The notes under the pieces were generated by a model. The model was not told the DNA's origin and did no database searches. It saw only the letters and a list, made by a program, of their open reading frames with translations. Position numbers and translations under genes: made by a program. A stretch of 12,477 nt of DNA from Chloroflexota bacterium (GTDB lineage Bacteria > Chloroflexota > Chloroflexia > QHBQ01 > JADMIH01), in assembly GCA_015478675.1 (NCBI GenBank), contig JADMIH010000116.1, forward strand, positions 1 to 12,477. Reading direction: 5' to 3'. Position 1 is the stretch's first letter. Every line of letters starts with the position of its first letter. Below are positions 1 to 6,307 of the stretch, piece after piece.

Positions 1-299
1 GGTGCCGGTGGCCGCGTCGCGGGTGGTGGTGGTGTCGGTGTCGGTGGCCGCGTCATGGTTGGCGGTGTTTGTGTACCGCTCGGATAGTAATTGTTCGTGG
101 TGGTGGTCGTTATCGTGGAAGCTGCCTCGGTGGGCGTACCCCCGCCGGGGACCGACCCGATCACGGGCGCGGCTGTGGTGGGGGACCTCGGTGGAGATTT
201 TTTGGCCATGACACGTACAGCGACCACGACCACGAGAATGGCACCCGCCCAGATAGCGAGCCAGCGTAGTTGATAATTTTTCCAAATGGTATCAAGCAT
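1..299 (-). CDS. Membrane-anchored Pro/Thr-rich protein, 3' end cut by window edge
   Basis: The reading frame is open from an ATG at 299 to the left edge with no stop, so only the first 99 codons are visible. A Shine-Dalgarno site (GGGGGAGG) lies about 10 bases upstream. The N-terminus is short and charged (MLDTIWKNYQLRW), followed by one membrane segment at about residues 14-30 (LAIWAGAILVVVVAVRV), and then a long linker rich in Pro, Thr, Gly and Ala. A 13-bp direct repeat (6-18 and 42-54, period 36 bp = 12 codons) encodes repeated TRPP units. It is the last visible gene of the capsid operon. Inferred role: a virion membrane protein that projects a stalk or receptor or lysis domain beyond the edge. 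No family is recognised and the C-terminal domain is unknown. Confidence 0.75.
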   Translation of the reverse strand, partial: MLDTIWKNYQLRWLAIWAGAILVVVVAVRVMAKKSPPRSPTTAAPVIGSVPGGGTPTEAASTITTTTTNNYYPSGTQTPPTMTRPPTPTPPPPATRPPA

Positions 300-305
300 G
301 GTGGT

Positions 306-698
306 CTACCTCCCCCTCCCCGTGCCCGTGCCGACGCTACGCGCATCCATGAATCGCCTGACGTCGTCATAGGAGGGTGCGACCAGACTCATGTAGTACC
401 CCGGTGAGACGTAGGTCACCACCGACTTTGACCGCGGTAGGGCGATCTGCCAGCCCGATTGCTTGGACTGCGTGGGTGCGCTCGCCTGGAGCACGGGGTG
501 CGCGGCTCGTGTCCGATCAGGTGCCTGTATGTGTGCTCCCAGGTGTGTGACGTAGCCGCTGGGTCGCATCTGGCTCGCTCGGACGTCACTGGGTTGACCC
601 GTGACCCACGCGCGCGCGGTGTACGGCGCGGCGGCGGCGGGCGGTGGAGTGGACCGACCGCCATACCCAGGGAGCACCGCAATTGGTATGATGCGCAT
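306..698 (-). CDS. Hypothetical virion-operon protein, 130 aa
   Basis: The ATG at 698 has an excellent ribosome site (AGGAGG about 8 bases upstream), and the gene ends 7 bases before the next start, inside that gene's ribosome site. The product has a short hydrophobic start (MRIIPIAVLPGYGG), a Pro/Ala-rich stretch and a basic Gly/Arg tail (GTGTGRGR). The middle to C-terminal part (about 85-118) has a YVSPGYYMSLVAPSYDDVRRFMDAR-type pattern suggesting a small folded domain. No clear transmembrane helix and no known family recognised. Its place between short membrane proteins suggests a minor virion component; that is inference only. Confidence 0.65.
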   Translation of the reverse strand: MRIIPIAVLPGYGGRSTPPPAAAAPYTARAWVTGQPSDVRASQMRPSGYVTHLGAHIQAPDRTRAAHPVLQASAPTQSKQSGWQIALPRSKSVVTYVSPGYYMSLVAPSYDDVRRFMDARSVGTGTGRGR

Positions 699-709
699 AC
701 GTGTGCCTC

Positions 710-928
710 CTAGACGCCCGCCAGGTCCGCCCCGCTAGCACCGACAGCTCCACCGGGGTAATCGGCGAATTTGCCACTGGTATCACGACCGGTCAGGCTG
801 TAGATCAGCGCGCGCATGCTGGTAGCCGCCGCGCCCGCGTCAGTCGAGAGACCAATGAAATAAACGGCGATGATGAGCAGTACGCTGACCGCGAACCCGT
901 AAAACAGAATCGTGTTCGCACCTCTCAT
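710..928 (-). CDS. Small one-pass membrane protein with LTG motif, 72 aa
   Basis: The frame is open further upstream, but the start chosen is the ATG at 928 (MRGANTILFYGF...): it follows a purine-rich site (GGAAAGAGAGAAAA) and avoids overlap with the 79-aa gene ending at 952. One strong membrane helix spans about residues 8-28 (LFYGFAVSVLLIIAVYFIG), followed by an AG-containing turn, a short helix and LTGRDTSG (46-53), then a Gly/Ala tail. The same order (membrane helix, AG, short helix, LTG[KR]) occurs in the 182-aa protein at 1205-1753. Probably a minor protein of the internal virion membrane; this is inferred from operon position and from the many such proteins in PRD1-like viruses. Confidence 0.7.
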   Translation of the reverse strand: MRGANTILFYGFAVSVLLIIAVYFIGLSTDAGAAATSMRALIYSLTGRDTSGKFADYPGGAVGASGADLAGV

Positions 929-951
929 GAGTTTTCTCTCTTTCCATAATG

Positions 952-1191
952 TTACGCGGCTGGCCCAGTCGAGGGACCCGTGCGCGCGACGAGTCCAGGA
1001 CCCAGGCTCCGGAAGGGAGCCAGAACGCCCTTGAACCAGGCAAACTGTGTCACCAGTAGGAACAAAAGCATCAACAACAGCGCATAATACAGCGCCGCGT
1101 GGCCCAGTCGTGTCCGATTGAGGGCCGCGAGGAGCACCAGGAGCACCACCCAGGCAAGCATCCACTGAAAGGTCGAAAATCGTTGCTCCAT
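952..1191 (-). CDS. Two-pass membrane protein, 79 aa
   Basis: The start chosen is the ATG at 1191 (MEQRFSTFQW...), with AGGGGCAG just upstream; longer versions of the frame overlap the preceding gene, which ends at 1205. Two hydrophobic helices are clear: about residues 10-24 (WMLAWVVLLVLLAAL) and 32-52 (AALYYALLLMLLFLLVTQFAW), separated by a short basic loop (NRTRLGH). The tail is Pro/Gly/Ala-rich. It sits 13 bases after the 182-aa gene and 23 bases before the 72-aa gene, in one operon. Likely an integral protein of the virion membrane. A holin is a possible alternative on size and topology, but nothing specific favours it and no endolysin is visible in the window. Confidence 0.7.
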   Translation of the reverse strand: MEQRFSTFQWMLAWVVLLVLLAALNRTRLGHAALYYALLLMLLFLLVTQFAWFKGVLAPFRSLGPGLVARTGPSTGPAA

Positions 1192-1204
1192 GCTCTGCCC
1201 CTGA

Positions 1205-1753
1205 CTAAAATGCCCCGTAACTGGCGCTGCGCGGTCCGCTGGTAGGCGGTGCTGCTGGTGCCGCGACGGCCCCGGTGGGTGCGCTATCCTGTACCACACT
1301 GCCCGGCTGTAGTGGAACGACCCCCGTCGAAGTCCGCTCCTCCGGGAGAGACGTCTTCCCCGTGAGGGTCAACCACAGGAGCTGGAGCCTGGTGTAGCCA
1401 GCATTGACGGGGACAACCGCTGAGACGAGCAGGACGAGGGTGGCCGTGAGTGCCGAAAGCCCGCCTGGTGTGGGTATGCGAGCGGCGTAGCTACCAACCG
1501 AGCGGGATTGTGCCATGAAATCGGGGAGGATATCCCCGATGCGCTCTCTGAGGCGATCACGCCAGCTTGCGGACGGCTCCTTGGGCGTGGGCTTGTCCCC
1601 GTCCCCGTCCCCGCCCCCGTCCCCGTCCGCTGTGGAGTTGGTGGTGGCGAGTGGTGTGACCCCGGTGTCCCCCACGGGTACAACCGCGCGCGACGCCGGT
1701 ACGGGAGTGGCACCCCCATACGCGCGTAGATCGTCCATGTCACGCTGGGTCAT
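1205..1753 (-). CDS. One-pass membrane protein with Asp-Gly repeat and LTG motif, 182 aa
   Basis: The ATG at 1753 has a GGGAGG site and overlaps the stop of the 54-aa gene as ATGA, a sign of translational coupling. The N-terminal 60 residues look disordered, with an acidic Gly-Asp run (DGDGGGDGDGDK, about 43-54) encoded by repeated GTCCCC hexamers on the plus strand. A charged amphipathic stretch follows (WRDRLRERIGDILPDF, 64-79), then one membrane helix (about 98-116), an AG turn, and LLWLTLTGKT (125-134), similar to the motif in the 72-aa protein downstream. The C-terminal 45 residues are Pro/Ala/Ser-rich. Inferred to be a virion membrane protein. No named family recognised. Confidence 0.75.
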   Translation of the reverse strand: MTQRDMDDLRAYGGATPVPASRAVVPVGDTGVTPLATTNSTADGDGGGDGDGDKPTPKEPSASWRDRLRERIGDILPDFMAQSRSVGSYAARIPTPGGLSALTATLVLLVSAVVPVNAGYTRLQLLWLTLTGKTSLPEERTSTGVVPLQPGSVVQDSAPTGAVAAPAAPPTSGPRSASYGAF

Positions 1754-1914
1754 GCGCCGCCTCCCGGTGGTGTTGCCTCAGTCACAACCAGCAGGCCGGG
1801 CGTCACGGCGCACGCCAGCACACGACCGAATGACCCCTGTATGCCACTGACCATGAGAAGCAGGGCAGTGAGGAACATAAGCAGCCAGCCGAGTGATGCT
1901 TTGGTGTTACTCAT
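1750..1914 (-). CDS. Tiny two-helix membrane protein just after the capsid gene, 54 aa
   Basis: Translating the minus strand from the ATG at 1914 gives MSNTKASLGWLLMFLTALLL... ending in TPPGGGA at a TGA that overlaps the next start (ATGA). A purine-rich ribosome site (GAGGGGAGCGAGG) precedes it. There are two hydrophobic segments, about residues 8-24 (LGWLLMFLTALLLMVSG) and 32-46 (RVLACAVTPGLLVVT). In PRD1 a 47-aa membrane protein, P22, is encoded directly after the major capsid gene and sits at the packaging vertex. This gene has the same position, size class and topology, but sequence similarity cannot be judged here, so equivalence is an inference. Confidence 0.75.
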   Translation of the reverse strand: MSNTKASLGWLLMFLTALLLMVSGIQGSFGRVLACAVTPGLLVVTEATPPGGGA

Positions 1915-1941
1915 GTTCCTCGCTCCCCTCTCACTCGTGGC

Positions 1942-3291
1942 TTATCCCAACACCAGCTGCAGGCCCGCTGGATTGAGCGAGACCAGGTGGCGATTGACCC
2001 GTGGCGCGACACCAGCTTGCGCACCAACAGCAGCCAGTTGGTAGGCGGTGTTGACGTCTGGCCAGCCACCGATCATCATGTTGAGCGCGGCCTGCCCCTC
2101 ACGGTTATCCGCGTTGTTCGTGTGGTTGCCCCACCCAACAATCCAGGGGAAGACACCTTCTTCGATGTCCTGCCCGTACTGGCGGCGCATGCGTTCGTAG
2201 AAATCGAAGAGCGAGAGGTTGGTCCCTGACGCGCTGCCGAATTTGTAGAACGAGTTCTGGCCCACCGAATCCATGTCGAGCTGCGCGACGGAGATGTTGC
2301 TGATCTGCGCCGTTTTGCCTTGCACCTGCCCGTCCACCACCACATCCAGGACAAGATAATGTTGCAGCAGCGTGGCGATGCGCCCTCGGTTGATGTTGCC
2401 TGCCACCAGGTTGCTAATGGTCTGGTCCTCAATATATTGTACGGTTGGTTCCGAGGAGAGGTCCAGCGACAGCGCCGTGGGAGACCAGAGGTTGGTGCCG
2501 TCACGGTACTCCACATCCGCCTGGACGGTGCCCGTGACGGTCACAGCCGCGCCGGTGCCAGCGGTCGTCGCTACCGCATTGAGAATCGGGTCGTTACCGA
2601 GGGGAGCTGGGGCACACGTGAGCACGAGCTGAGGTTTGGTGCCCGCGGACATCATCGGGAGCATGCCGTAGGGGGAGTTTTCGTTCAGAGGAGCAAGAGG
2701 AATTCGGAACACAAATTTCCAGGTATTGGCGCCCGTCGCCACGGGAATTGGTCCGTTGAGGACGTTCTGGATGTTCGCGTCTTGTGTCCCTGACAGGACA
2801 CTTGACGGTTCGAGCGATCGCGAGTATCCGCGCAGGAGACCACTGACGTAGCGCAGAATGTACGGCCTAAAATTGTGCTGGATCCCGTTCAGCATGATTT
2901 GGCAGCGATCAAACAGCGCCAATTGCGCGAATTGATTGACGGCGTATGTGGCGCCGGTACCAGCCGCACACGTCACGGTGAGATTGCACGTCACCACAAT
3001 CGCTTCGGCCCAGGCGCCGCCAGCGGTTGGGAATTCGTACGTTAATGCGGTGCCAGCCGAGTAGGCGGCGTTCACGCCACCACCGGCGGGAATCATCGGC
3101 GCGAGACGTTTGATTGCCAGCGCCATGTACTGCGCGTTCTGCCCCGCGACGTACTGTTGATACGCCGCCTGCTCACCTGACATCAGCGGCGCGGGAAGCG
3201 AGCTAAAATACGCGGCGCGGTCGGCTGGCGACATAGCGGCGAGCTGCGACGCGGTCATAATTTGTTGGGTCGTTGCGCTTTGTTGCGGCAT
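1942..3291 (-). CDS. Major capsid protein, probable double jelly-roll fold
   Basis: The ATG at 3291 (MPQQSATTQQ...) is chosen because the GGAGAG ribosome site ends just before it; a GTG 12 bases upstream would place that site inside the gene. The 449-residue product starts with a helical, Ala/Gln-rich arm (1-65), followed by long beta-rich stretches. Visible landmarks are LALFDRCQIMLNGIQHNFRPY (about 124-144), FRIPLAPLNENSPYGMLPMM (195-214), KPQLVLTC (219-226), a Thr/Ala/Gly-rich beta region (235-262), and a second beta-rich half with LVLDVVVDG (313-321), ISNISVAQLDMDS (330-342) and an amphipathic FDFYERMRRQYG (362-373). The IPL...ENSPYGMLP segment and two beta domains are typical of tectivirus-like capsid proteins; PRD1 P3 is about 395 aa. 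The neighbouring packaging ATPase supports the assignment. The fold is inferred, not seen directly. Confidence 0.82.
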   Translation of the reverse strand: MPQQSATTQQIMTASQLAAMSPADRAAYFSSLPAPLMSGEQAAYQQYVAGQNAQYMALAIKRLAPMIPAGGGVNAAYSAGTALTYEFPTAGGAWAEAIVVTCNLTVTCAAGTGATYAVNQFAQLALFDRCQIMLNGIQHNFRPYILRYVSGLLRGYSRSLEPSSVLSGTQDANIQNVLNGPIPVATGANTWKFVFRIPLAPLNENSPYGMLPMMSAGTKPQLVLTCAPAPLGNDPILNAVATTAGTGAAVTVTGTVQADVEYRDGTNLWSPTALSLDLSSEPTVQYIEDQTISNLVAGNINRGRIATLLQHYLVLDVVVDGQVQGKTAQISNISVAQLDMDSVGQNSFYKFGSASGTNLSLFDFYERMRRQYGQDIEEGVFPWIVGWGNHTNNADNREGQAALNMMIGGWPDVNTAYQLAAVGAQAGVAPRVNRHLVSLNPAGLQLVLG

Positions 3292-3329
3292 TTTTCTCTC
3301 CACAAATAGAGGGGGTCGGTCAAAATGGG

Positions 3330-3470
3330 TTAGTGCGGTTGCGCCAGGAATTCGGCCTTGCGCGCGATGCCTGACAGCGGACCGCCGTAGTGGGCGATCA
3401 GGCCCAGGAGGGCGAACAAAACGATCAGCGAGAACAGCAGCCAGCCGAGTCCAAAAGCGAAGCGTTTCAT
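3330..3470 (-). CDS. Tiny one-pass membrane protein between ATPase and capsid genes, 46 aa
   Basis: The ATG at 3470 (MKRFAFGLGWLLF...) lies just after the ATPase stop at 3487, which forms part of the leader (CTAGAAAAGAGTTT); AAAAGAG is a modest ribosome site. The longer version of this frame overlaps the ATPase and is rejected. One membrane helix spans about residues 4-24 (FAFGLGWLLFSLIVLFALLGL) behind a basic N-terminus, with a short hydrophilic tail. In PRD1 the 42-aa membrane protein P20, part of the packaging vertex with the ATPase P9, is encoded in exactly this gap. The matching position and size suggest the same job: anchoring the ATPase at the membrane of the unique vertex. Confidence 0.78.
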   Translation of the reverse strand: MKRFAFGLGWLLFSLIVLFALLGLIAHYGGPLSGIARKAEFLAQPH

Positions 3471-3486
3471 GTCAAAAAACTCTTTT

Positions 3487-4350
3487 CTAGTGTAGGAACT
3501 CCCGCCAGTCATGGAATAAACTGGCGCCACTTGGTCGGTCCACACGTCCATAGTAAAACCCATGTGCCTCAGGCTCACGACGTGGTTCCGGGCTGCCATG
3601 GAGCAGCGTGTCAAGTTTTCGCGCGTCATACGAGTCTGTCAGGCGCATGCGTATGATGTGGGTCGTTTGTCCCAGCACCTGACGTGGAATGTAGGCCGCT
3701 TCCTGTGTCAACGACAGCACCGATTTATGGAGCGCGCGGCCCTGTTTCAGTAGCAAGATGTAATTATGCGGGAACGACGGTTGCCCGCTTTCACCCCCGA
3801 TGCTGGCCAGCTCATCAACTAGCAGGATGATAGGTTGCGAGCGCTGTCGCAGGAGCCGACCAAACCACGCATCGTAGAGGTCCACATCGTTACTGTCTGG
3901 TTGCCAGACGAGCTGTTCACCAGGCCCCACCAGTGGTGGTAGGGTGTCCCCAGCGAACAGACCGGGTTCGCTGTCAAAAACCCCCTCTCCCTTGGAGTCC
4001 AGGATATAGCGGGCCGCCTCTGGGTAGAGCAGTCCGAGGTGCTCGTAGAGGCCGCGCGCGAGGGTCGTTTTACCACTCCCCGTCGCGCCGATAATCGCCC
4101 AACGATCATCCAGGCTCAGGCGCACACCGGTGCGCGCGGTTTCGAAAACCCGCCGCCCCACACCGGCGACCCCCTCAGTAGCCGCCGCCGCCGCCCTGGC
4201 GTGAAACTCACGTGCCGTCGCGTTCGCCTGTTTCACGGCCAGGTAGTCAGTGTACTGGCGCTCTAATCGGGGGAGGAGCCGGGGCGCGGGCAGCGATGCG
4301 ATCAAACCACCCCAGCGTTGGCGGGCGAACGCGCGCGGATCACGGTTCAT
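3487..4350 (-). CDS. FtsK/HerA-type genome-packaging ATPase
   Basis: The 287-aa product has a canonical Walker A at residues 88-95 (GATGSGKT) preceded by RWAIIG, a hydrophobic Walker B at 174-180 (IILLVDE), and a following conserved block, ILLLKQGRALHKSVLSLTQ (about 198-216), containing the QGR and S-L-T-Q elements typical of the FtsK/HerA superfamily. It has no transmembrane helices; the first 80 residues are helical and basic. In PRD1-lineage viruses this enzyme (P9, 227 aa) drives DNA into the procapsid through one vertex. The start at 4350 overlaps the stop of the 149-aa gene as ATGA and is preceded by a GGGGGAGGGGGG purine tract. Its neighbours, a 46-aa membrane protein and the capsid gene, fit packaging rather than cell division or conjugation. 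Confidence 0.92.
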   Translation of the reverse strand: MNRDPRAFARQRWGGLIASLPAPRLLPRLERQYTDYLAVKQANATAREFHARAAAAATEGVAGVGRRVFETARTGVRLSLDDRWAIIGATGSGKTTLARGLYEHLGLLYPEAARYILDSKGEGVFDSEPGLFAGDTLPPLVGPGEQLVWQPDSNDVDLYDAWFGRLLRQRSQPIILLVDELASIGGESGQPSFPHNYILLLKQGRALHKSVLSLTQEAAYIPRQVLGQTTHIIRMRLTDSYDARKLDTLLHGSPEPRREPEAHGFYYGRVDRPSGASLFHDWREFLH

Positions 4351-4796
4351 GCGGTGCCCCCCTCCCCCTCCTCCCGCGCACGCGACGCGGGGGACCAGCC
4401 CAGTGGCTGGATGTGGAGCACGTCGCGGTCATCTGGTGCGACCGCTACATGCCACTCGCCGCTGCCCACCACAGCCAGGAGCGCATCCACGACATAATGT
4501 CCCACAAACGCGATACTGTCCGACCGTGGGGGCAGCGGGGGGAGCGGGGGCAGCGCGGCGAAGGGGGTCTGTCCCTGTGTGGTCACCTCTGCCAACATCT
4601 TGCGAATCGTGGGGAGGAGGAGCATGAGGGGGAAACGCATGGCGCTCGTGAGGGCAAGCGCGAGCGGGTGCTGCGTGCCTCCGAGCGTCTGATCCAGCGA
4701 GTGGTGCATCACCGAGGGCATGCTGGTGATGTCAATGGTAACCGGTTGGTTGTTGAGGAGGAGGGTAAGGGTCAGTGGTTGTGGTGACTCTACCAT
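4347..4796 (-). CDS. Hypothetical protein coupled to the packaging ATPase, 149 aa
   Basis: The ATG at 4796 overlaps the end of the preceding gene by 7 bases, and its stop overlaps the ATPase start (ATGA), so these genes are very likely co-translated. The product begins with a beta-like stretch (LTLTLLLNNQPVTIDITS), has a helical hydrophobic centre (about 46-70), a Pro/Leu tract (PPLPPLPPR, about 81-89) and a C-terminal part with HVAVAPDDRDVLHIQPLGW (about 115-133), ending in a charged, probably flexible tail. No family recognised. PRD1 encodes the assembly factor P10 and vertex protein P6 just before its ATPase; a matching assembly or vertex role is possible, from position only. Confidence 0.7.
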   Translation of the reverse strand: MVESPQPLTLTLLLNNQPVTIDITSMPSVMHHSLDQTLGGTQHPLALALTSAMRFPLMLLLPTIRKMLAEVTTQGQTPFAALPPLPPLPPRSDSIAFVGHYVVDALLAVVGSGEWHVAVAPDDRDVLHIQPLGWSPASRAREEGEGGTA

Positions 4797-5284
4797 AGTC
4801 CGATACCCCCGTTGCTGAGATACATGTGCGCTGTGGCGTAGAAGCGCGGGAGGAGAATCATACCCAGTTGCACCATTTGCCAGCTCTGTCCAATCTCACG
4901 TGTCACGAGTGCCACCTGCGCGCTGCGACGACCAAACAACAACATCACATCCACCAGCGTCTCCAGCTCGCTTGGTGTCATGCTGGACCAGATCGCGCTT
5001 TCCACGTGTTGGCGGTTGGTATGCGTGATGAGTGTATCCAGGTAGTGCGCATAACTCGCCAGCGCCTCAATCATCAGCGGTCGGAGCGCCGCGGCCTCCG
5101 TCACGCTCATGGCACCACCGCGCCGGGTGCTGGGGGTGGGAGCGCCGGGGGCCGACTCCCCCTTGCGCGGTCTGCCCCGTTTCCGTGGTGCCTGATCCAC
5201 GACGGGCGTCGGAGGGGGAGGGGGAGGGGACCCACCGGGAGGGCTGTCCTTGCCCCGTAGGCGGGCCAGCAGTGAATCATCCAG
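4790..5284 (-). CDS. AT-hook-containing protein, start codon uncertain
   Basis: The C-terminal part is convincingly coding: a helical domain (about 60-155 in this numbering) with LIEALASYAHYLDTL-like and ETLVDVMLLFGRRSAQVALVTREIGQSWQMVQLGMILLPRF-like features, preceded by a Pro-rich linker and an AT-hook-like motif, RKRGRPRKG (34-42), suggesting contact with AT-rich DNA. The start is not clear. There is no ATG before 5110 within the good region, and the 5110 ATG lacks a ribosome site and would drop the AT-hook. A CTG at 5284 has AGGGA at proper spacing and is used here provisionally. Alternatives are a -1 frameshift from the gene ending at 5290, or a start at the ATG at 5686 (which has AAGGGG upstream), giving a 298-aa product that overprints the 126-aa gene. 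Confidence 0.55.
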   Translation of the reverse strand: MDDSLLARLRGKDSPPGGSPPPPPPTPVVDQAPRKRGRPRKGESAPGAPTPSTRRGGAMSVTEAAALRPLMIEALASYAHYLDTLITHTNRQHVESAIWSSMTPSELETLVDVMLLFGRRSAQVALVTREIGQSWQMVQLGMILLPRFYATAHMYLSNGGIGLW

Positions 5285-5289
5285 AACGG

Positions 5290-5670
5290 TTATCCCTGGC
5301 TCGCGTGGGTGGCTGCCTGCTGCTGCTGGTAGCGGATGAGGGCCGCGCTCACGGTCACCAACCGTTCGGTTTGTTCGTCCACCCCCGCCAAAAATTGCTC
5401 CAGCAGTTCCAGAATCGCCTCCACCTTGGTCAGGACGGCCTCCGCTTGCGCCCACCGCGCCGTTTGTAGTTCGGCTGATTGTTCGAGCTGTTGATGCATC
5501 AGCGTCATATTGGTTCGCACGATCGTCGCCATGTCCGCTATCTGACGTGTCACGTCGTGCGGGGTGGTGTGCGCGTGCGGCTCGCTTGTCGTGGATGCGG
5601 GTGAGTGCGGCTGCTCGCTCGTCTGCTGTGGGGTCCCCGCTGGTGGGGTCTCCGGTGGCGTGTCGCTCAT
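5290..5670 (-). CDS. Coiled-coil protein with Pro/Thr-rich N-terminus, 126 aa
   Basis: The start at 5670 (MSDTPPETPP...) has a strong GGAGGAC site about 10 bases upstream. Residues 1-38 are Pro/Thr/Ser/His-rich and probably flexible. Residues 39-118 form a long amphipathic helix or coiled coil (DMATIVRTNMTLMHQQLEQ..., AVLTKVEAILELLEQFLAG, LVTVSAALIRYQQQQ). Codon third positions are mostly G or C in this frame, unlike the overlapping frame, which supports this as the real gene. It follows the 136-aa gene by 28 bases. Such a protein could form a trimeric stalk or an assembly scaffold of the virion; that is inference. Its relation to the AT-hook gene, which is in the -1 frame and begins around this gene's stop, is unresolved. 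Confidence 0.72.
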   Translation of the reverse strand: MSDTPPETPPAGTPQQTSEQPHSPASTTSEPHAHTTPHDVTRQIADMATIVRTNMTLMHQQLEQSAELQTARWAQAEAVLTKVEAILELLEQFLAGVDEQTERLVTVSAALIRYQQQQAATHASQG

Positions 5671-5698
5671 TCGTAGTGTCCTCCATACTGTGGTCCCC

Positions 5699-6109
5699 TT
5701 AAATGGCGTCGCCAATGCGCGTGTTCGCCACGCGGTAGAGCGCGCTCACGGCGGTGGCGGTGGTGACCATGGTACCGTCAGGGAGTTCGAGGGTGTTCCA
5801 GCCCGCGAGGAGATTGAGGGTGACCGGGGCTAGACCAGGTACCGTGAGGGTCACGGTGGTGTTGGCAGGGAGGAACAGCGCGTTATGTCGCCGTCCCTGG
5901 AGCGAGAGGGTGACGGGAGTCACCGCGTCCAGGCGGATCACCCGCAGGAGCGGGGGGTCGTACTGATCGCCTATGTGGCGCATGGTCTGGTGCATCGCCG
6001 TGATGCTCGCTACCATGGCGTCAACAGACGCGAGCAGTGGCTCCAGGCACGAGCGCAGTGCCGCCGTTAGCCGATCATGATCTGTCGCGGTGTCCGTGTC
6101 GTCGCTCAT
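5699..6109 (-). CDS. First gene of the structural operon: helical N-terminus, beta-rich C-terminus, 136 aa
   Basis: The start at 6109 (MSDDTDTATD...) is chosen over the ORF's upstream ATG at 6181, because the sigma70 promoter at 6153-6181 lies between them and a ribosome site (AGGATTGCGAGG) precedes 6109. Residues 10-48 form an amphipathic helix (LTAALRSCLEPLLASVDAMVAS...). Residues 56-115 are a regular run of short beta strands (LRVIRLDAVTPVTLSLQG, ALFLPANTTVTLTVPG, PVTLNLLAGWNTLELPDG), which looks like a small beta-sandwich. PRD1 places its penton (P31, 126 aa) and spike genes at the corresponding upstream position, so a penton, spike or decoration role is plausible but not shown. Confidence 0.72.
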   Translation of the reverse strand: MSDDTDTATDHDRLTAALRSCLEPLLASVDAMVASITAMHQTMRHIGDQYDPPLLRVIRLDAVTPVTLSLQGRRHNALFLPANTTVTLTVPGLAPVTLNLLAGWNTLELPDGTMVTTATAVSALYRVANTRIGDAI

Positions 6110-6152
6110 AGCCTCGCAATCCTGGCACAAAAGATGAATAAACCATAGACAC

Positions 6153-6181
6153 AGTATACCATAAACGCTTGTTATGGTCAA
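6153..6181 (-). promoter_or_regulatory. Sigma70 promoter of the leftward structural operon, with inverted-repeat operator
   Basis: On the minus strand the -35 box TTGACC (6176-6181) and -10 box TATACT (6153-6158) are separated by exactly 17 bases. The spacer contains a perfect 7-bp inverted repeat, ACCATAA (6158-6164) and TTATGGT (6172-6178), with a 7-base gap, so a bound repressor would block polymerase. Transcription would start near 6146 and run through the capsid operon. Which protein binds is unknown; the RHH protein encoded divergently is one candidate. Confidence 0.75.
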
Positions 6182-6215
6182 GTCTGGCTAGGACTATGGT
6201 CCTCTGCCCTCGCCA

Positions 6216-6247
6216 TTGACAGCGTGCCATATATGTGCTATTATAAT
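6216..6247 (+). promoter_or_regulatory. Sigma70 promoter of the rightward RHH operon
   Basis: A perfect -35 box TTGACA (6216-6221) is followed after 17 bases by TATTAT (6239-6244), which overlaps a consensus TATAAT (6242-6247) at 20-base spacing. Transcription should begin around 6251-6254, at the first copy of the GTCGAATGT repeat, and feed the gene starting at 6308. Confidence 0.8.
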
Positions 6248-6250
6248 AGT

Positions 6251-6275
6251 GTCGAATGTGTCGAATGTCGAATGT
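6251..6275 (+). repeat. Three tandem GTCGAATGT boxes: probable autoregulatory operator
   Basis: Exact copies of the 9-mer GTCGAATGT occupy 6251-6259, 6260-6268 and 6267-6275, the last two sharing GT. They start where transcription from the adjacent promoter should start. An inverted CGACAC (6280-6285) follows. Ribbon-helix-helix repressors of the CopG/Arc/MetJ class bind cooperatively to short tandem boxes over their own promoter, and the gene directly downstream encodes such a protein, so autorepression is the simplest reading. Confidence 0.7.
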
Positions 6276-6307
6276 GACACGACACCACAACAGAGGAGGA
6301 AAGAGAC

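Noticed and set aside
952..1191. Holin
   Set aside because: Size and two helices would fit, but its place among virion membrane genes and the lack of any visible endolysin give no positive support.
4212..4787. Plus-strand frame of 191 codons opposite the ATPase and 149-aa genes
   Set aside because: It is antisense to the clear ATPase N-terminus and to a gene coupled to it by ATGA; no promoter or ribosome site.
5285..5686. Upstream half of the 298-codon minus frame as an ordinary separate gene
   Set aside because: In its second half the overlapping 126-aa frame has clear G/C third positions and heptad-like leucines, while this frame reads as Gly/Arg/Thr filler; kept only as an overprinting hypothesis.
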